Positions 1-9,110 are shown, counted from the first letter of the stretch. The stretch: DNA of 32,737 bases from Rubripirellula sp. (GCA_012270065.1 JAAXJB010000083.1:1-32737), one strand, 5' to 3'. The notes: generated by a model from the letters alone, not told the origin. Numbers and translations: made by a program.

Positions 1-1
1 T

Positions 2-355
2 GGGGTCGGTGTCCTGGCGCTGTTGCCCACGCCCGAGCCGATTGCAATCAATGGAGAGAAGTTTTTCGCCGTTCTTGTTCCCCAATCCCCGGTGCCAATC
101 GGTGGTGGGTTGTTATTCATGCCGGTGGACGCTGTCGAACGGGTGGACATGTCGGTTGAGGCTCTGATGTCGATCTATGTTTCAATGGGAGTTACGGCTC
201 CCGGAATGGTGGAAGAATCAGATTTGAAACACGCGAAATCAGGCGTGATTCGCAACGGCGGAGACGGGGGGGCCGGAGACGGAAGGGCCGGCGCCGGGGG
301 AGCCGGCAGTCAAGTTTTGGCAGAAGATGGCGATTCAGGTGAATCAGGTACCTGA
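2..355 (+). CDS. DUF502 family membrane protein, C-terminal part (5' truncated by window edge)
   Basis: The reading frame is open from base 2 to the TGA at 353-355, so only the last 117 residues of a longer protein are present. The stretch with 'FFAVLVPQSPVPIGGGLLFMP' character, followed by 'DMSVEALMSIYVSMGV', matches the conserved C-terminal core of DUF502 proteins, a family of small inner-membrane proteins of unknown function; this is family recognition by eye. The transmembrane segments expected upstream are outside the window. After the core comes a tail of about 45 residues that becomes very rich in Gly, Ala and Asp, which is not part of the family core and is probably disordered. A TTG at 23 could be mistaken for a start, but homology extends upstream of it. 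Function unknown. Confidence 0.7.
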   Translation, partial: GVGVLALLPTPEPIAINGEKFFAVLVPQSPVPIGGGLLFMPVDAVERVDMSVEALMSIYVSMGVTAPGMVEESDLKHAKSGVIRNGGDGGAGDGRAGAGGAGSQVLAEDGDSGESGT

Positions 356-534
356 GAAAGTTCCTGTTGTCCCGGCAGATTGTATGTTAGCGGATCACTC
401 GAGAACTTCAGTAACCTGAACCGGTTGTCGATTCTGGGCTTTGTACAAAAAAACGCGTTTAGCAATTTGCTCGTGCCCGCGTCGTTGGTTGGTGTCAGCA
501 TTTTGGTTGTGTTTCTGTAACGACTTCAGACATC

Positions 535-548
535 CAACGTGCACGTTG
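535..548. promoter_or_regulatory. Perfect 14-bp palindrome, possible operator
   Basis: CAACGTGCACGTTG is a perfect inverted repeat with no spacer. It lies about 60 bases upstream of the start codon at 609, in the gap between the DUF502 gene and the hydrolase gene. The position suits a dimeric repressor or activator site. No regulator family is identified; it could also be chance. Confidence 0.3.
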
Positions 549-608
549 CATGTTTGATATCAGTTTTTCTCTTTGCATATTCTCTTTTGATGACAGGGTT
601 GGAGACAC

Positions 609-3044
609 ATGCAGGTTCGAATCATTTCTGTGTTTTGTATCGTAGCTTTGGGCCTGTGTTTCTCCGGCTACGGACAAACTAGATCCGTTAAAAGCGGTGA
701 GCCGTTATCTGGCACGGGGTTGTTGGATGAAAAACAGCAGCTTGAGGCGTTGATGGGCAGCGGGATAGATCGGTTCGCGCTGCGTGCCATGGAAGATGCT
801 GCATCGCATCGACGAAACAGCATCCATGGCCTTGAGCCTGGATCTGAAGATCTCAGTTCGAAGCAGGAAGAACTTCGCGTTCAGTTTGCTAAGTTGATTG
901 GTGCGGTTGATGAGCGTGTCAAGCCACAGGGAATTGAGATCGTATCGACGACAACAGAAAATGGCGTGGTTGCCGAGAATGGTCAGGTTTCCGTGCTGGC
1001 AGTGCGTTGGAAAGTGTTGGAGGGAATGGATGCTTCCGGATTACTTATTCGACCCGTAGGCAAAGACATCGTCGCCCGAGTCGTAGCTATTCCGGATGCG
1101 GACTGGACACCCGAGATGATTTCCGGGATTCAGCCCGGCACTGTTGGTGAAGAAAGTAAAGTAACGAAGCGGAATGGCGGTGGTGGTTCCGGGGCACGAA
1201 CAGAATGTACAACTGAATTTGCGTTGAGCTTTGCGTTGATGGGGTGCGAAGTTCTCGTTCCCACATTGGTCGATAGAGACACCCGCTTCAGCCGCAATGA
1301 TGAGCTCGGACGTTCGACCAACCTTAGTCACCGTGAGTTTGTTTATCGACAGGCTTTCGAGTTGGGACGGCACGTGATCGGGTTTGAAGTGCAGAAGGTG
1401 CTCGCCGCTGTCGACCAGTTCAGGTCGATTGCCCAGACGAGTGATTTGCCAATCGTTGTAGCGGGTGTGAGTGAAGGCGGTTTGCTTGCGCTTTATTCTG
1501 CAGCGCTTGATTCGCGAATCGATGCCGCGATTGTCAGTGGGTATTTTGATCAACGCGAAGGTGTCTGGAAGGAACCCATTTACAGGAACGTGTGGGGATT
1601 GTTGAAACAACACGGTGATGCAGAGTTGGCCGCGATGATCGCCCCGCGAAGGTTGTTCATTGAGGCGGCACCAATGATTCCCGAAGTTTCAGGTCCAGCA
1701 GAAGCAAATCGAAATGTTGCGGCACCGGGGACCATTGTGTCTCCCAGTGTCGATTCGGTATTGCTGGAAGTCCAACGGGCCCGAAAACTTGTGAAGGAAA
1801 AATCGGTTGGTGACAGAATCGTAGTGCTCGATGGACGGAAGCCGGGATCCGATCCGTTGGAGTTCAGTACCGTGAAGGATTGTTTGGATCGGATTTGTGG
1901 AAACGAGAACACGTACGTTGAGACAAACAGGCGCTTAGTCGATCAGAGAAAGAAATTTTCAGCCGTTGAGCGGCAACGCGTCCAGATCGAGCAGATGGTT
2001 GGCTATACCCAGAATCTATTACGGAAAGCTCATCGACAGCGTGAAAAACGTTTTTCTCAATTTGATCGATCTTCGCCCGTTGCCTTTGATCGTGATGTGG
2101 AGCAAGAGAGGGTTAGGATTCATGAGGAACTGTTCGGGCGTTTGCCGAAGCCAACCAGTGACCCACGGCCAAGAACAAGGCTGGTAATTGACGCGACTGA
2201 GATGAGAGGTTACGAGGTTGTTCTCGATGTGTACCCCGATGTGATTGCATCCGGCATTTTGTTGTTGCCAAGTGATTTGAAAGATGGTGAAAAACGGCCA
2301 GTGGTGGTTTGTCAGCATGGTCTGGAGGGCACTCCCATGGATACCATTGGTGGCCCACAGACAAGTGGATACCGGGCTTACAAGGGATTTGCTGCGGAGT
2401 TGTGTCGGCGTGGATTCATCGTTTACGCGCCGCAGAATCCCTATCGTGGTGGAGATCGGTTTCGAACTTTGCAGCGGAAATCGAATGTCCTGGGACGCTC
2501 ACTCTTCAGTTACATCATTCCTCAACATCTGGTTGCGCTCCGCTGGTTGAGTGAACTACCAAACGTCGACCCTGAACGGATCGGTTTCTACGGTCTGTCC
2601 TATGGTGGCAAGACAGCCGTCAGGGTTCCACCAATGCTGCCTCCAACCGAGGACGAGCCGGGCTATTGCCTGTCCATCTGCAGTGCCGATTTCAATGAAT
2701 GGGTTGCCAAGAATGCTTCAGTTGACGCGCCATTCAGTTATTTGTGGACAGGAGAATACGAAATCTTTGAATGGAACATGGGGCACGTTGCCAATTACGC
2801 AGAACTGTCGATCCTGATGACGCCTCGGCCTTTCATGGTTGAACGCGGACACGACGACGGTGTCGGGATCGATGAATGGGTTGCCTGGGAGTTTGCCAAA
2901 GTGAGACGGCATTACAACAAACTCGGCATTGGACACCTGACAGAGATTGAGTTCTTCGACGGGCCACATACGATCAATGGGGACGCCACGTACCGCTTTC
3001 TGCATCGGCATCTTCAATGGCCGGAACCGGAAAACTCGAAGTGA
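609..3044 (+). CDS. Secreted tandem alpha/beta-hydrolase (two hydrolase domains, acetyl-xylan-esterase/dienelactone-hydrolase type)
   Basis: The 811-residue protein starts with a signal peptide (residues 1-22, hydrophobic core then 'GYGQ'), so it is exported. It appears to hold two alpha/beta-hydrolase domains in a row. In the first, roughly residues 100-430, the nucleophile elbow is G-V-S-E-G-G with Ser288. In the second, roughly 480-805, there is an oxyanion-type 'CQHGLEG', the elbow G-L-S-Y-G-G with Ser664, acidic candidates at Asp749/Asp750 and His787 in 'GPHTING', so a full Ser-Asp-His triad can be proposed. A clear catalytic His for the first domain is not evident, so that half may be non-catalytic or differently organised. 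Family knowledge suggests esterase activity on acetylated or esterified polysaccharides, but the substrate is not readable. The ATG at 609 is preceded by a short purine-rich 'ggttggag'. It is convergent with the ferritin-like gene. Confidence 0.8.
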   Translation: MQVRIISVFCIVALGLCFSGYGQTRSVKSGEPLSGTGLLDEKQQLEALMGSGIDRFALRAMEDAASHRRNSIHGLEPGSEDLSSKQEELRVQFAKLIGAVDERVKPQGIEIVSTTTENGVVAENGQVSVLAVRWKVLEGMDASGLLIRPVGKDIVARVVAIPDADWTPEMISGIQPGTVGEESKVTKRNGGGGSGARTECTTEFALSFALMGCEVLVPTLVDRDTRFSRNDELGRSTNLSHREFVYRQAFELGRHVIGFEVQKVLAAVDQFRSIAQTSDLPIVVAGVSEGGLLALYSAALDSRIDAAIVSGYFDQREGVWKEPIYRNVWGLLKQHGDAELAAMIAPRRLFIEAAPMIPEVSGPAEANRNVAAPGTIVSPSVDSVLLEVQRARKLVKEKSVGDRIVVLDGRKPGSDPLEFSTVKDCLDRICGNENTYVETNRRLVDQRKKFSAVERQRVQIEQMVGYTQNLLRKAHRQREKRFSQFDRSSPVAFDRDVEQERVRIHEELFGRLPKPTSDPRPRTRLVIDATEMRGYEVVLDVYPDVIASGILLLPSDLKDGEKRPVVVCQHGLEGTPMDTIGGPQTSGYRAYKGFAAELCRRGFIVYAPQNPYRGGDRFRTLQRKSNVLGRSLFSYIIPQHLVALRWLSELPNVDPERIGFYGLSYGGKTAVRVPPMLPPTEDEPGYCLSICSADFNEWVAKNASVDAPFSYLWTGEYEIFEWNMGHVANYAELSILMTPRPFMVERGHDDGVGIDEWVAWEFAKVRRHYNKLGIGHLTEIEFFDGPHTINGDATYRFLHRHLQWPEPENSK

Positions 3045-3105
3045 AGGGAATTCCGGGAACCACGATCAGTGTGGAGGTTTGAACTTGAATGCCGTTTCGA
3101 AATTC

Positions 3106-4536
3106 TCATTTCAGATTTTCGAGGTCGGCACGTTTCTGTTCGTACGTTTCGTGGAACGCAAGTGTATCGGGGTCAGGGGAAATTCCCCGCTTGTTGCAGA
3201 ATTCGGTATACAGATCTGGCCACCAGTTTCGATGGTCGGTAAGCCCTTGATCACGGTATTCCTTCCATTTGCTGAGCACTCGGGACCAGCATTCGTCGCC
3301 GTAGGATAACGCCTCGTTGAGGGATTGATAGCGAGGCACATACCAACGCCTGCCAATTTGAGCATGCAGCACTTCGTCGGCCCAGTCGAAGTCCTGGAAC
3401 AGTTTGGCGAGTGGGTCGCCACTCTCGGATGCCACTTCCCATTCAAAACGTTTGCCTGTTTTCGGCATAAGACCCTGTTCAATGAAAAACAGGACTCCAT
3501 GTCGTTCCCGAGGATCCAGTTGGGTGTTGAGGTTTTTCGACCAGGTGAAGTTGATCGGAATCTTGGTCCAATCAATTCCGTGTGACACGAAACCTGTTTC
3601 ACCCATCATTGCGTGGCGGGCTTCATCCCACAGTTGACGTGACATTTCCATGTGGAAGTCCCACGGCTCTTCATCTCGCAGGTCCACGAGAATGGTGGCC
3701 ATGACTTCCGGGACGTCAATTTCCCTTAGCCGCTTGTAGTACAGCATCAGTGTTTTGTCCATCGCGCTGTATCGCTCATCGTACAGGAACGCCTCGGGAT
3801 TGACTCCCGCGTTATATGGGTCCTTGAAGCGTGCATCACGTTTGGGTTCTTTCTCGTACACAACGGCATTCTTGTTGTACCAGCGAATGTCAGGAGGTTC
3901 CGTCGGTGGTTTGGTGGCGTCTATTCCACCTGCGGAATCGAGTAGGGAATGAAGATGTTCGTTCCACGGTTCCAATGACTCCAATTTCTCTTTCTCTCGC
4001 TTCTTTAGCCCGTCGAGACATGCGACTCCACTCTGCTGAAGTTCATCGAGTTCAAATTCCATCAGCTTTGCAATGCGAACGCTTGGCGCATCGGCAAGTG
4101 GGTGCGCGTCGCGTTTGAGGCGCTGGCAAGCTTGGATGCATTCATCGATCAGGACGGAATAAATTGCAGACAGAAATTGAAGCGTTTCGGGACATCGTGA
4201 GATTTCATCGAGGGTGGTTTCGAGGCCTCCGTGAGGCACCTTGTCGAGGCCTAGTGGGGGTTCACGCATTTCGCCGACGCGACTGCGTAACAGGCTGACT
4301 TGTTCTGCGCACAGGTAAGCATGGTGACTGTAGAGCATTTTGAGTTCGTAAATGGGTTCACCAGAGATACGCGCAATCAAAAGCTCGTGAACACCACGTA
4401 GTACATAGTGGATGCGTTTTAATCGAGTCACACTTTCGTCGAGTGACCAATCTGTTTGCGTTGCTCGATCCATGCTGCATAAGCCAGCCAGTGGTAGCAG
4501 GTAGGGATGAGTGCAGTTGCGTTCGGGCGGTTGCAT
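3106..4536 (-). CDS. Ferritin-like (four-helix, di-metal) protein, uncharacterised
   Basis: This 476-residue protein has no signal peptide and no membrane segment, so it is probably cytoplasmic. Candidate di-metal ligands are in helical contexts: 'HHAY..AEQ' around 71-79, 'DEARH' at 304-308 and 'DEVLH' at 387-391. The spacing of E-x-x-H-like motifs late in the protein is what ferritin-like oxygenases and the DUF455-type family show. The central part (210-260) is a Pro/Lys-rich linker. I cannot name the reaction; an oxidase or hydroxylase role is only a family-level guess. Met22 is an alternative start. It is divergent from the PQQ-repeat protein gene (480-base gap) and convergent with the hydrolase gene (61-base gap). 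Confidence 0.6.
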   Translation of the reverse strand: MQPPERNCTHPYLLPLAGLCSMDRATQTDWSLDESVTRLKRIHYVLRGVHELLIARISGEPIYELKMLYSHHAYLCAEQVSLLRSRVGEMREPPLGLDKVPHGGLETTLDEISRCPETLQFLSAIYSVLIDECIQACQRLKRDAHPLADAPSVRIAKLMEFELDELQQSGVACLDGLKKREKEKLESLEPWNEHLHSLLDSAGGIDATKPPTEPPDIRWYNKNAVVYEKEPKRDARFKDPYNAGVNPEAFLYDERYSAMDKTLMLYYKRLREIDVPEVMATILVDLRDEEPWDFHMEMSRQLWDEARHAMMGETGFVSHGIDWTKIPINFTWSKNLNTQLDPRERHGVLFFIEQGLMPKTGKRFEWEVASESGDPLAKLFQDFDWADEVLHAQIGRRWYVPRYQSLNEALSYGDECWSRVLSKWKEYRDQGLTDHRNWWPDLYTEFCNKRGISPDPDTLAFHETYEQKRADLENLK

Positions 4537-5016
4537 TGAATTCTCGTCTAACCAGGGGGAATGTAGGTTGGCGCGACATTGCTCATGCTATCGCGAATAC
4601 CAGCCATGTTGCCAATGGCCGCTTCACGTGAGCGGACGCAATGATTCTGTGACTGTGTGCAACATGGGCAGAGATGCTCTTGCCTCATTGGTCTTGTTCA
4701 TTACCGGTGCTTGAGATGCTAGCTAACGCATTGTTTTTGGTGCAAGCTGAAGCCTTCATCTTTTGGCGTTATCGGAAAATGTACCGGCAGGCCTATCCCG
4801 CGTGCAGCAGGCCGCAGTTGGGCTTCGCTTGATGTTGCGGCAAAGCACTGTGTGTGGGTGTGAATCTGCTTTTGTGATCCGAATTGTGTTTCTGCGTGGG
4901 AAAATACGGTATTATTGTGCTTTGTTGACGAAAGCGTTGTCCATGCGATGCATCGTTCGACTTCCGTATTTCAATTGTACGGTTGTAGTTTCTTGCCCGA
5001 TCTGTCTGATGATTTC
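4537..5016. other. 480-base divergent intergenic region
   Basis: This gap separates the minus-strand ferritin-like gene from the plus-strand PQQ-propeller gene and should contain both promoters. Short open frames cross it on both strands, but none has a plausible composition or a recognisable motif. I see no RNA gene, repeat or convincing terminator. Confidence 0.5.
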
Positions 5017-6243
5017 ATGAAAATTTTAAGCGTATGTTTTTTGCTGTTTTTGCCTGGCTTGGTTTCGGCGGAAGACATTTGGCCTGAATATCGCGGTCCC
5101 TCGGGTGATGGTCATGCGACTGATGCAGACTTACCGGATAAAATTGATGACGGCGTGGTGCAATGGAAGACCGCAATTCATGGAAAGGGCTGGTCATCGC
5201 CAGTTGTGTGGGGAAAGCAGATCTGGTTGACAACCGCAACGGAAGATGGCGCTGAGTTGTCGGTGTTGTGCATCGATCGTACCAGTGGAAACGTCATTCA
5301 TGACCGTGTGCTGGTTGAAAATGAATCGCCGGCTTTCTGCCATCCCATGAACAGTTATGCCACGCCGACACCGGTCATTGATCAGGGGAAAGTTTACGTC
5401 CATTTTGGGACGTACCTGACAGCGTGTCTTGATACGGCGACTTGCGAGGAGATCTGGGCAAGGCGTGATTTGCAGTGCGATCACCATCGTGGGCCCGCGT
5501 CATCGCCCATTCTGCATGATGGCAGGCTTTTTGTTGCGTTTGATGGATTCGATGTTCAGTACGTGGTTGCACTTGATAGCGAAACCGGTGAGACAGTCTG
5601 GAAAAAAGACCGTGACATTGATTATGGGACCGATAATGGTGATCGCATGAAAGCCTACTGCACGGCTCAGGTGATTGATGTTAACGGCAAAGAACAGCTG
5701 ATTTACCCTTCCGCCGCCGCGACGATTGCGTACGACCCACATACGGGTGAACAGCTTTGGAAGGTTTACCATGAGGGCATGAATGCCTCGGCCAGACCGC
5801 TGTTTGAAAAGGGACTGGTGTTCATCACCAACGGCAGCGGCTCAATGGTAGCGGTGCGTCCCGACGGAAAAGGTGATGTCACTGGCACACACATTGAGTG
5901 GTCTGACCGAAAGGGAGTTGCAAAGAAGTCCTCGCAATTGATGGTTGATGGCCTTTTTTACATGAACAGTGATGATGGAATCGTGTCCTGTAGAGAGCCC
6001 GAAACAGGTGACATTGTCTGGCAAAAAAGGGTGGCGAAGGAGTTTGCGGCTTCACCGATTTTTGCTGATGGCAAGATCTTCCTGTTTGGAACCGGTGGCG
6101 AAGTGATCACTCTACGCCCCGGCCGCAAATTTGATCTGTTACACGAAACAAAATTGGGCAGCGGGTTCATGGCGTCCCCTGCTGTTGTTGGAAATGATCT
6201 GATTCTGCGAAGTAAAAGTGATCTTTACTTGATCCGCAAGTGA
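5017..6243 (+). CDS. Secreted PQQ-like beta-propeller repeat protein (BamB-like fold)
   Basis: I start this 408-residue protein at the ATG at 5017 because it opens directly into a signal peptide (hydrophobic core 'VCFLLFLPGLVSA', cleavage near residue 18). The frame is open further upstream to 4915, but that part is not protein-like. The mature part begins 'WPEYRGPSGDGHA', the usual entry of planctomycete outer-membrane/periplasmic PQQ-repeat proteins. It contains repeated propeller blades with 'ALDSETGETVWKK', 'YDPHTGEQLWKV' and 'REPETGDIVWQK' signatures. Such proteins are eight-bladed propellers used for protein binding or, in true dehydrogenases, for PQQ; I see no dehydrogenase active site, so a BamB-like scaffold or an unknown periplasmic role is more likely. 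Confidence 0.85.
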   Translation: MKILSVCFLLFLPGLVSAEDIWPEYRGPSGDGHATDADLPDKIDDGVVQWKTAIHGKGWSSPVVWGKQIWLTTATEDGAELSVLCIDRTSGNVIHDRVLVENESPAFCHPMNSYATPTPVIDQGKVYVHFGTYLTACLDTATCEEIWARRDLQCDHHRGPASSPILHDGRLFVAFDGFDVQYVVALDSETGETVWKKDRDIDYGTDNGDRMKAYCTAQVIDVNGKEQLIYPSAAATIAYDPHTGEQLWKVYHEGMNASARPLFEKGLVFITNGSGSMVAVRPDGKGDVTGTHIEWSDRKGVAKKSSQLMVDGLFYMNSDDGIVSCREPETGDIVWQKRVAKEFAASPIFADGKIFLFGTGGEVITLRPGRKFDLLHETKLGSGFMASPAVVGNDLILRSKSDLYLIRK

Positions 6244-6439
6244 GCAGGTCGAAAGCTTGTGAGACGCGACGAGTTAGCTTGTTGAAAGCGCTTCCGATTC
6301 GATGCCATTTCAGGCCGGTGATGCTTCAGCATCATTCCTGAACAGAATCATTCCTGCACCATGGGTTCGGATCACCCGATGTAGCTTCTTGGGCTCGTGT
6401 TTTGTGCTTGCATTCAAGCGTGGTGGAAGTTACTTTGCA

Positions 6440-6904
6440 ATGCAAAGTAAATATCTGACTACTCACGTTTCAGCACACATGACGCCACTTCAAGAAACTC
6501 TGTTACAGATCTTTGTACCGGGCGCAATCGTTTCCGCTGGTGTGGCGTTCATCGCTGGGCGAGCTCGTGGATGGGCGGTGCCCCTCGTCTTGTGTGGTCT
6601 GAGTGTGCTGATTTTCTGGGTTACATTTTTTCTTGGTTTGGATCTGGGGTATCGCGCCTGGCAGTCGATGCCGGATCCACCGGATGCTGCGTACAGTGAT
6701 GCATCTCCCTCGGGAGTGTTGATTGCCGGTTGGGTTCCGGGGGGGATTTACGCAAGTTTCTGGTATGGGTTGTCGTGGCTGGTGCGGCTTTTTGTCTGGA
6801 AACCGAGAGTATTGCAGGCAGAGCTAGTGACGGATTCGCTCGAGGAGGGCATTGGGCCGCGTGCGGTTGAGACAGGCAACGCGTACCAGACGCCAGGTTC
6901 CTGA
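6440..6904 (+). CDS. Small planctomycete membrane protein, function unknown
   Basis: The frame opens at 6302, but its first 46 codons look non-coding, so I place the start at ATG 6440 (154 residues), with 'ggtggaag' about 11 bases upstream; ATG 6479 is an alternative (141 residues). Hydrophobic segments 'IFVPGAIVSAGVAFIAG', 'VPLVLCGLSVLIFWVTFFLGL' and 'GVLIAGWVPGGIYASFWYGL' suggest three or four transmembrane helices. The cytoplasmic tail ends 'GNAYQTPGS', similar to the NPYQ-like tails frequent in small planctomycete proteins. No function can be assigned. It is probably transcribed with or after the PQQ-repeat gene, 196 bases upstream. Confidence 0.6.
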   Translation: MQSKYLTTHVSAHMTPLQETLLQIFVPGAIVSAGVAFIAGRARGWAVPLVLCGLSVLIFWVTFFLGLDLGYRAWQSMPDPPDAAYSDASPSGVLIAGWVPGGIYASFWYGLSWLVRLFVWKPRVLQAELVTDSLEEGIGPRAVETGNAYQTPGS

Positions 6905-7223
6905 GTGATGATCCACGCCGCAGCATGCATTCCAGCAAATGAATGGGGCAAAAACTCAACCCGTGACGCGACGTAAACTGCGGTTGGGCTATCGGTATCG
7001 CTATTCAAAGCAGGTTAGCATCGGGGAGATGACGCTGTTGGATCCTGCCAGTCAGCTTAGATGATATGTGTCGTATCTCTCCTTGGGTCAGATCTTTCAC
7101 GCAATAAAAAAACGACCCGCAGCACGTTGCTGTGGGTCGCTTGTTTGCATTTTCAAGTGATGATCGGCTGCTGATCAGGCAGCATCCGTCTTGTCATGGA
7201 TTGCTGACCATTACAACGTCAGG
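6905..7223. other. 319-base convergent intergenic region
   Basis: This gap lies between two convergent genes. Its only clear element is the minus-strand intrinsic terminator at 7106-7139. The part from 6905 to 7100 shows no gene or hairpin that I can support. Confidence 0.5.
7106..7139 (-). terminator. Strong intrinsic terminator of the DUF1080-sugar dehydrogenase gene
   Basis: A 12-bp stem pairs 7113-7124 with 7128-7139 around a 3-base loop; one pair (7119/7133) is G-T on the plus strand and all others are Watson-Crick. Read on the minus strand it is followed at once by seven T residues (complement of A 7106-7112). It lies about 85 bases past the stop codon of the minus-strand gene ending at 7224. 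Confidence 0.9.
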
Positions 7224-9110
7224 CTATTTCGCGAAACGATAAATGCTTTCGCCGCGACTACTGTTGGTCAGGTAGTAAACTTCACCGTTCTGATCTTCTC
7301 CGAAGGCCAGCACGGCAATGCTTTCAGGAACAACTTGCTCATTGCTGATCAGCTTGTCGTTTGCAACGTCGTAATGCAATGCCCAGATTGATCCTGTTAC
7401 GTAATCTGCGTACAGGTACTTGCCGGTCAATTGAGGCAGTCTGGATGAATTGTAGACTCGTCCGCCAGTGATTGACTTTCCGATCTGGTGATCATACTCC
7501 CAGACGGGCTCAAGTGGCGTGGAGGCATTTTTTTCAGGGCTTCGGTTTCCGAAAGCGTGTGAGCCTTCGCGGCCGCTCCAGCCATAATTTCCACCTTTGC
7601 GAACAACGATCACTTCTTCCCATAATTCCTGTCCAACATCACCGACCCAAAGCGTTCCATCTTTGCGGTTGAATGCGATACGCCATGGGTTTCGGATGCC
7701 ATACGCATAGATTTCAGGTCTTGCGCCGTCGATGCCGACAAAGGGGTTGTCCTTGGGGATGCTGTAATTGTGATCGCTGTCAGCCTTGTCTACGTTGATC
7801 CGAAGAATGGATCCCAGCAAGGTGCCCAGATTCTGGCCGTTGCCGTGCGGGTCGTTTCGGTCACCACCATCGCCCAACGCGATATACAGAAAACCATCGG
7901 GGCCGAATTCAATTGGTCCACCATTGTGGTTCTGATAGGGCTGATCGATTTCCATGATGACGGTTTCAGAAGCTGGGTCCGCCTTGTTGGGGTCAGTTTT
8001 GGAAACGTTGAATCGTGAGACGATCGACTTTGGTTCAGTGGGGTGGGAATAGTAAACGAAGAATTGCCCGTTTTCCTTGTAGTTGGGGTGCATGGCCAAG
8101 CCGAGCAAGCCCTGTTCATTGGAGCCTCGTGTGGAGAAGTCCTTGACTTTGCCCCGCAGATCAAGGAACAGCGAGGATTCTTCCACAGCGGTGTCATTGT
8201 CAAATGTCCAGATTTCTCCGAACTGTGAGGCAGCGAACAGGCGATTCGAACCATCGTTTGCGTAGGTCAATTCCATCAGTCGCAAGGGTCGCACCTTGCC
8301 CGCGTCATTGACTGGTTCCCATTGGTCCCATTTCAGATTGGGAAATGCCAATTCACCTTTGAGATCCAAGGAACCGTCAATGGGTTGCGGTACCGTTCCA
8401 TCTTCTTTGAATTCCCTGAGCTTGATATTCCGGTACGCAACTTCGTTCCCATGATCCTGCAAGCAGATATGGCCATTCCCTGCGGATCCAAATCCTTCGA
8501 ACTTTGCAAATTTGCTTTTCGAGATCCGGTTTTTCCAGTCATCATTTCCAAGTTTGAAACGATAGTAACGGACCCCATTCATGCAGACTTCGCAGTCGTC
8601 TTTGTTGATCCGGATGTAAAGTTGGTTCCATTGACCAGCAGGCCGTGTTGCGTCAACGGGTTCCTTGTTGGTGGCCCATCTGGGAACAGTTGGCTGGTAA
8701 AGTTGATAAAGCCAACCAGCCTTTTGTGGGTCATGGCCATCGACGTTGTCCTGAACCTGAATTTCCGGGCCAGTACGCCACGGCGGCCCATCGCCCTCCA
8801 CGACATGGAACATGACACCACTGTTCCCGCCTTTGCTGATCTTGTATTCGAGGGAAAGTTCAAATTGGTCATACTTTCCGTCAGTCATGATGTCGCCAGC
8901 GCCTCGGGATGAACGCACCAGTGCACCATCGATTACTTTCCAGCCATCTGAAACATTGTCTTTCTTGTAGTTCCTCCATCCGTCGGTGGTTTCACCATCG
9001 AACAGGAGAGTCCAACCGCTTCGCTTTTCAGAATCTGTCAGTTCGTTGAGTGTTTCTGCGAGAGCAGGCGGCATTAGCAACAATGCCAATGCGATGGGCA
9101 AGAACTTCAT
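7224..9110 (-). CDS. Secreted DUF1080 (3-keto-disaccharide hydrolase) domain fused to PQQ-dependent glucose/sorbosone dehydrogenase domain
   Basis: The 628-residue protein has a signal peptide (residues 1-18, ending 'PPALA'). Residues about 33-215 form a DUF1080/3-keto-disaccharide hydrolase jelly roll: 'WTLLFDGETTDGWR', 'GKYDQFELSLEYKISKGGNSG', 'GPEIQVQDN' and 'PAGQWNQLYIRI' are typical. From about residue 255 to the end is a soluble quinoprotein glucose/sorbosone dehydrogenase propeller: 'LLGLAMHPNY', 'NHNGGPIEFGPDGFLYIALGD', 'YGIRNPWRIAF' and 'DVGQELWEEV' match the family. The fusion suggests that one exported protein binds or cleaves an oxidised sugar and oxidises a sugar or other alcohol, but this coupling is inference. 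DUF1080 domains are heavily expanded in planctomycetes. It ends at a strong terminator and is divergent from the larA-like gene. Confidence 0.88.
   Translation of the reverse strand: MKFLPIALALLLMPPALAETLNELTDSEKRSGWTLLFDGETTDGWRNYKKDNVSDGWKVIDGALVRSSRGAGDIMTDGKYDQFELSLEYKISKGGNSGVMFHVVEGDGPPWRTGPEIQVQDNVDGHDPQKAGWLYQLYQPTVPRWATNKEPVDATRPAGQWNQLYIRINKDDCEVCMNGVRYYRFKLGNDDWKNRISKSKFAKFEGFGSAGNGHICLQDHGNEVAYRNIKLREFKEDGTVPQPIDGSLDLKGELAFPNLKWDQWEPVNDAGKVRPLRLMELTYANDGSNRLFAASQFGEIWTFDNDTAVEESSLFLDLRGKVKDFSTRGSNEQGLLGLAMHPNYKENGQFFVYYSHPTEPKSIVSRFNVSKTDPNKADPASETVIMEIDQPYQNHNGGPIEFGPDGFLYIALGDGGDRNDPHGNGQNLGTLLGSILRINVDKADSDHNYSIPKDNPFVGIDGARPEIYAYGIRNPWRIAFNRKDGTLWVGDVGQELWEEVIVVRKGGNYGWSGREGSHAFGNRSPEKNASTPLEPVWEYDHQIGKSITGGRVYNSSRLPQLTGKYLYADYVTGSIWALHYDVANDKLISNEQVVPESIAVLAFGEDQNGEVYYLTNSSRGESIYRFAK

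Noticed and set aside
609-640. tRNA T-arm-like GGTTCGAATC near 614
   Set aside because: No acceptor or anticodon arm can be built around it, and it lies at the start of the hydrolase coding sequence.
1041-1613. A 190-codon minus-strand frame within the tandem hydrolase gene
   Set aside because: It is a shadow of the plus-strand coding frame with no motif.
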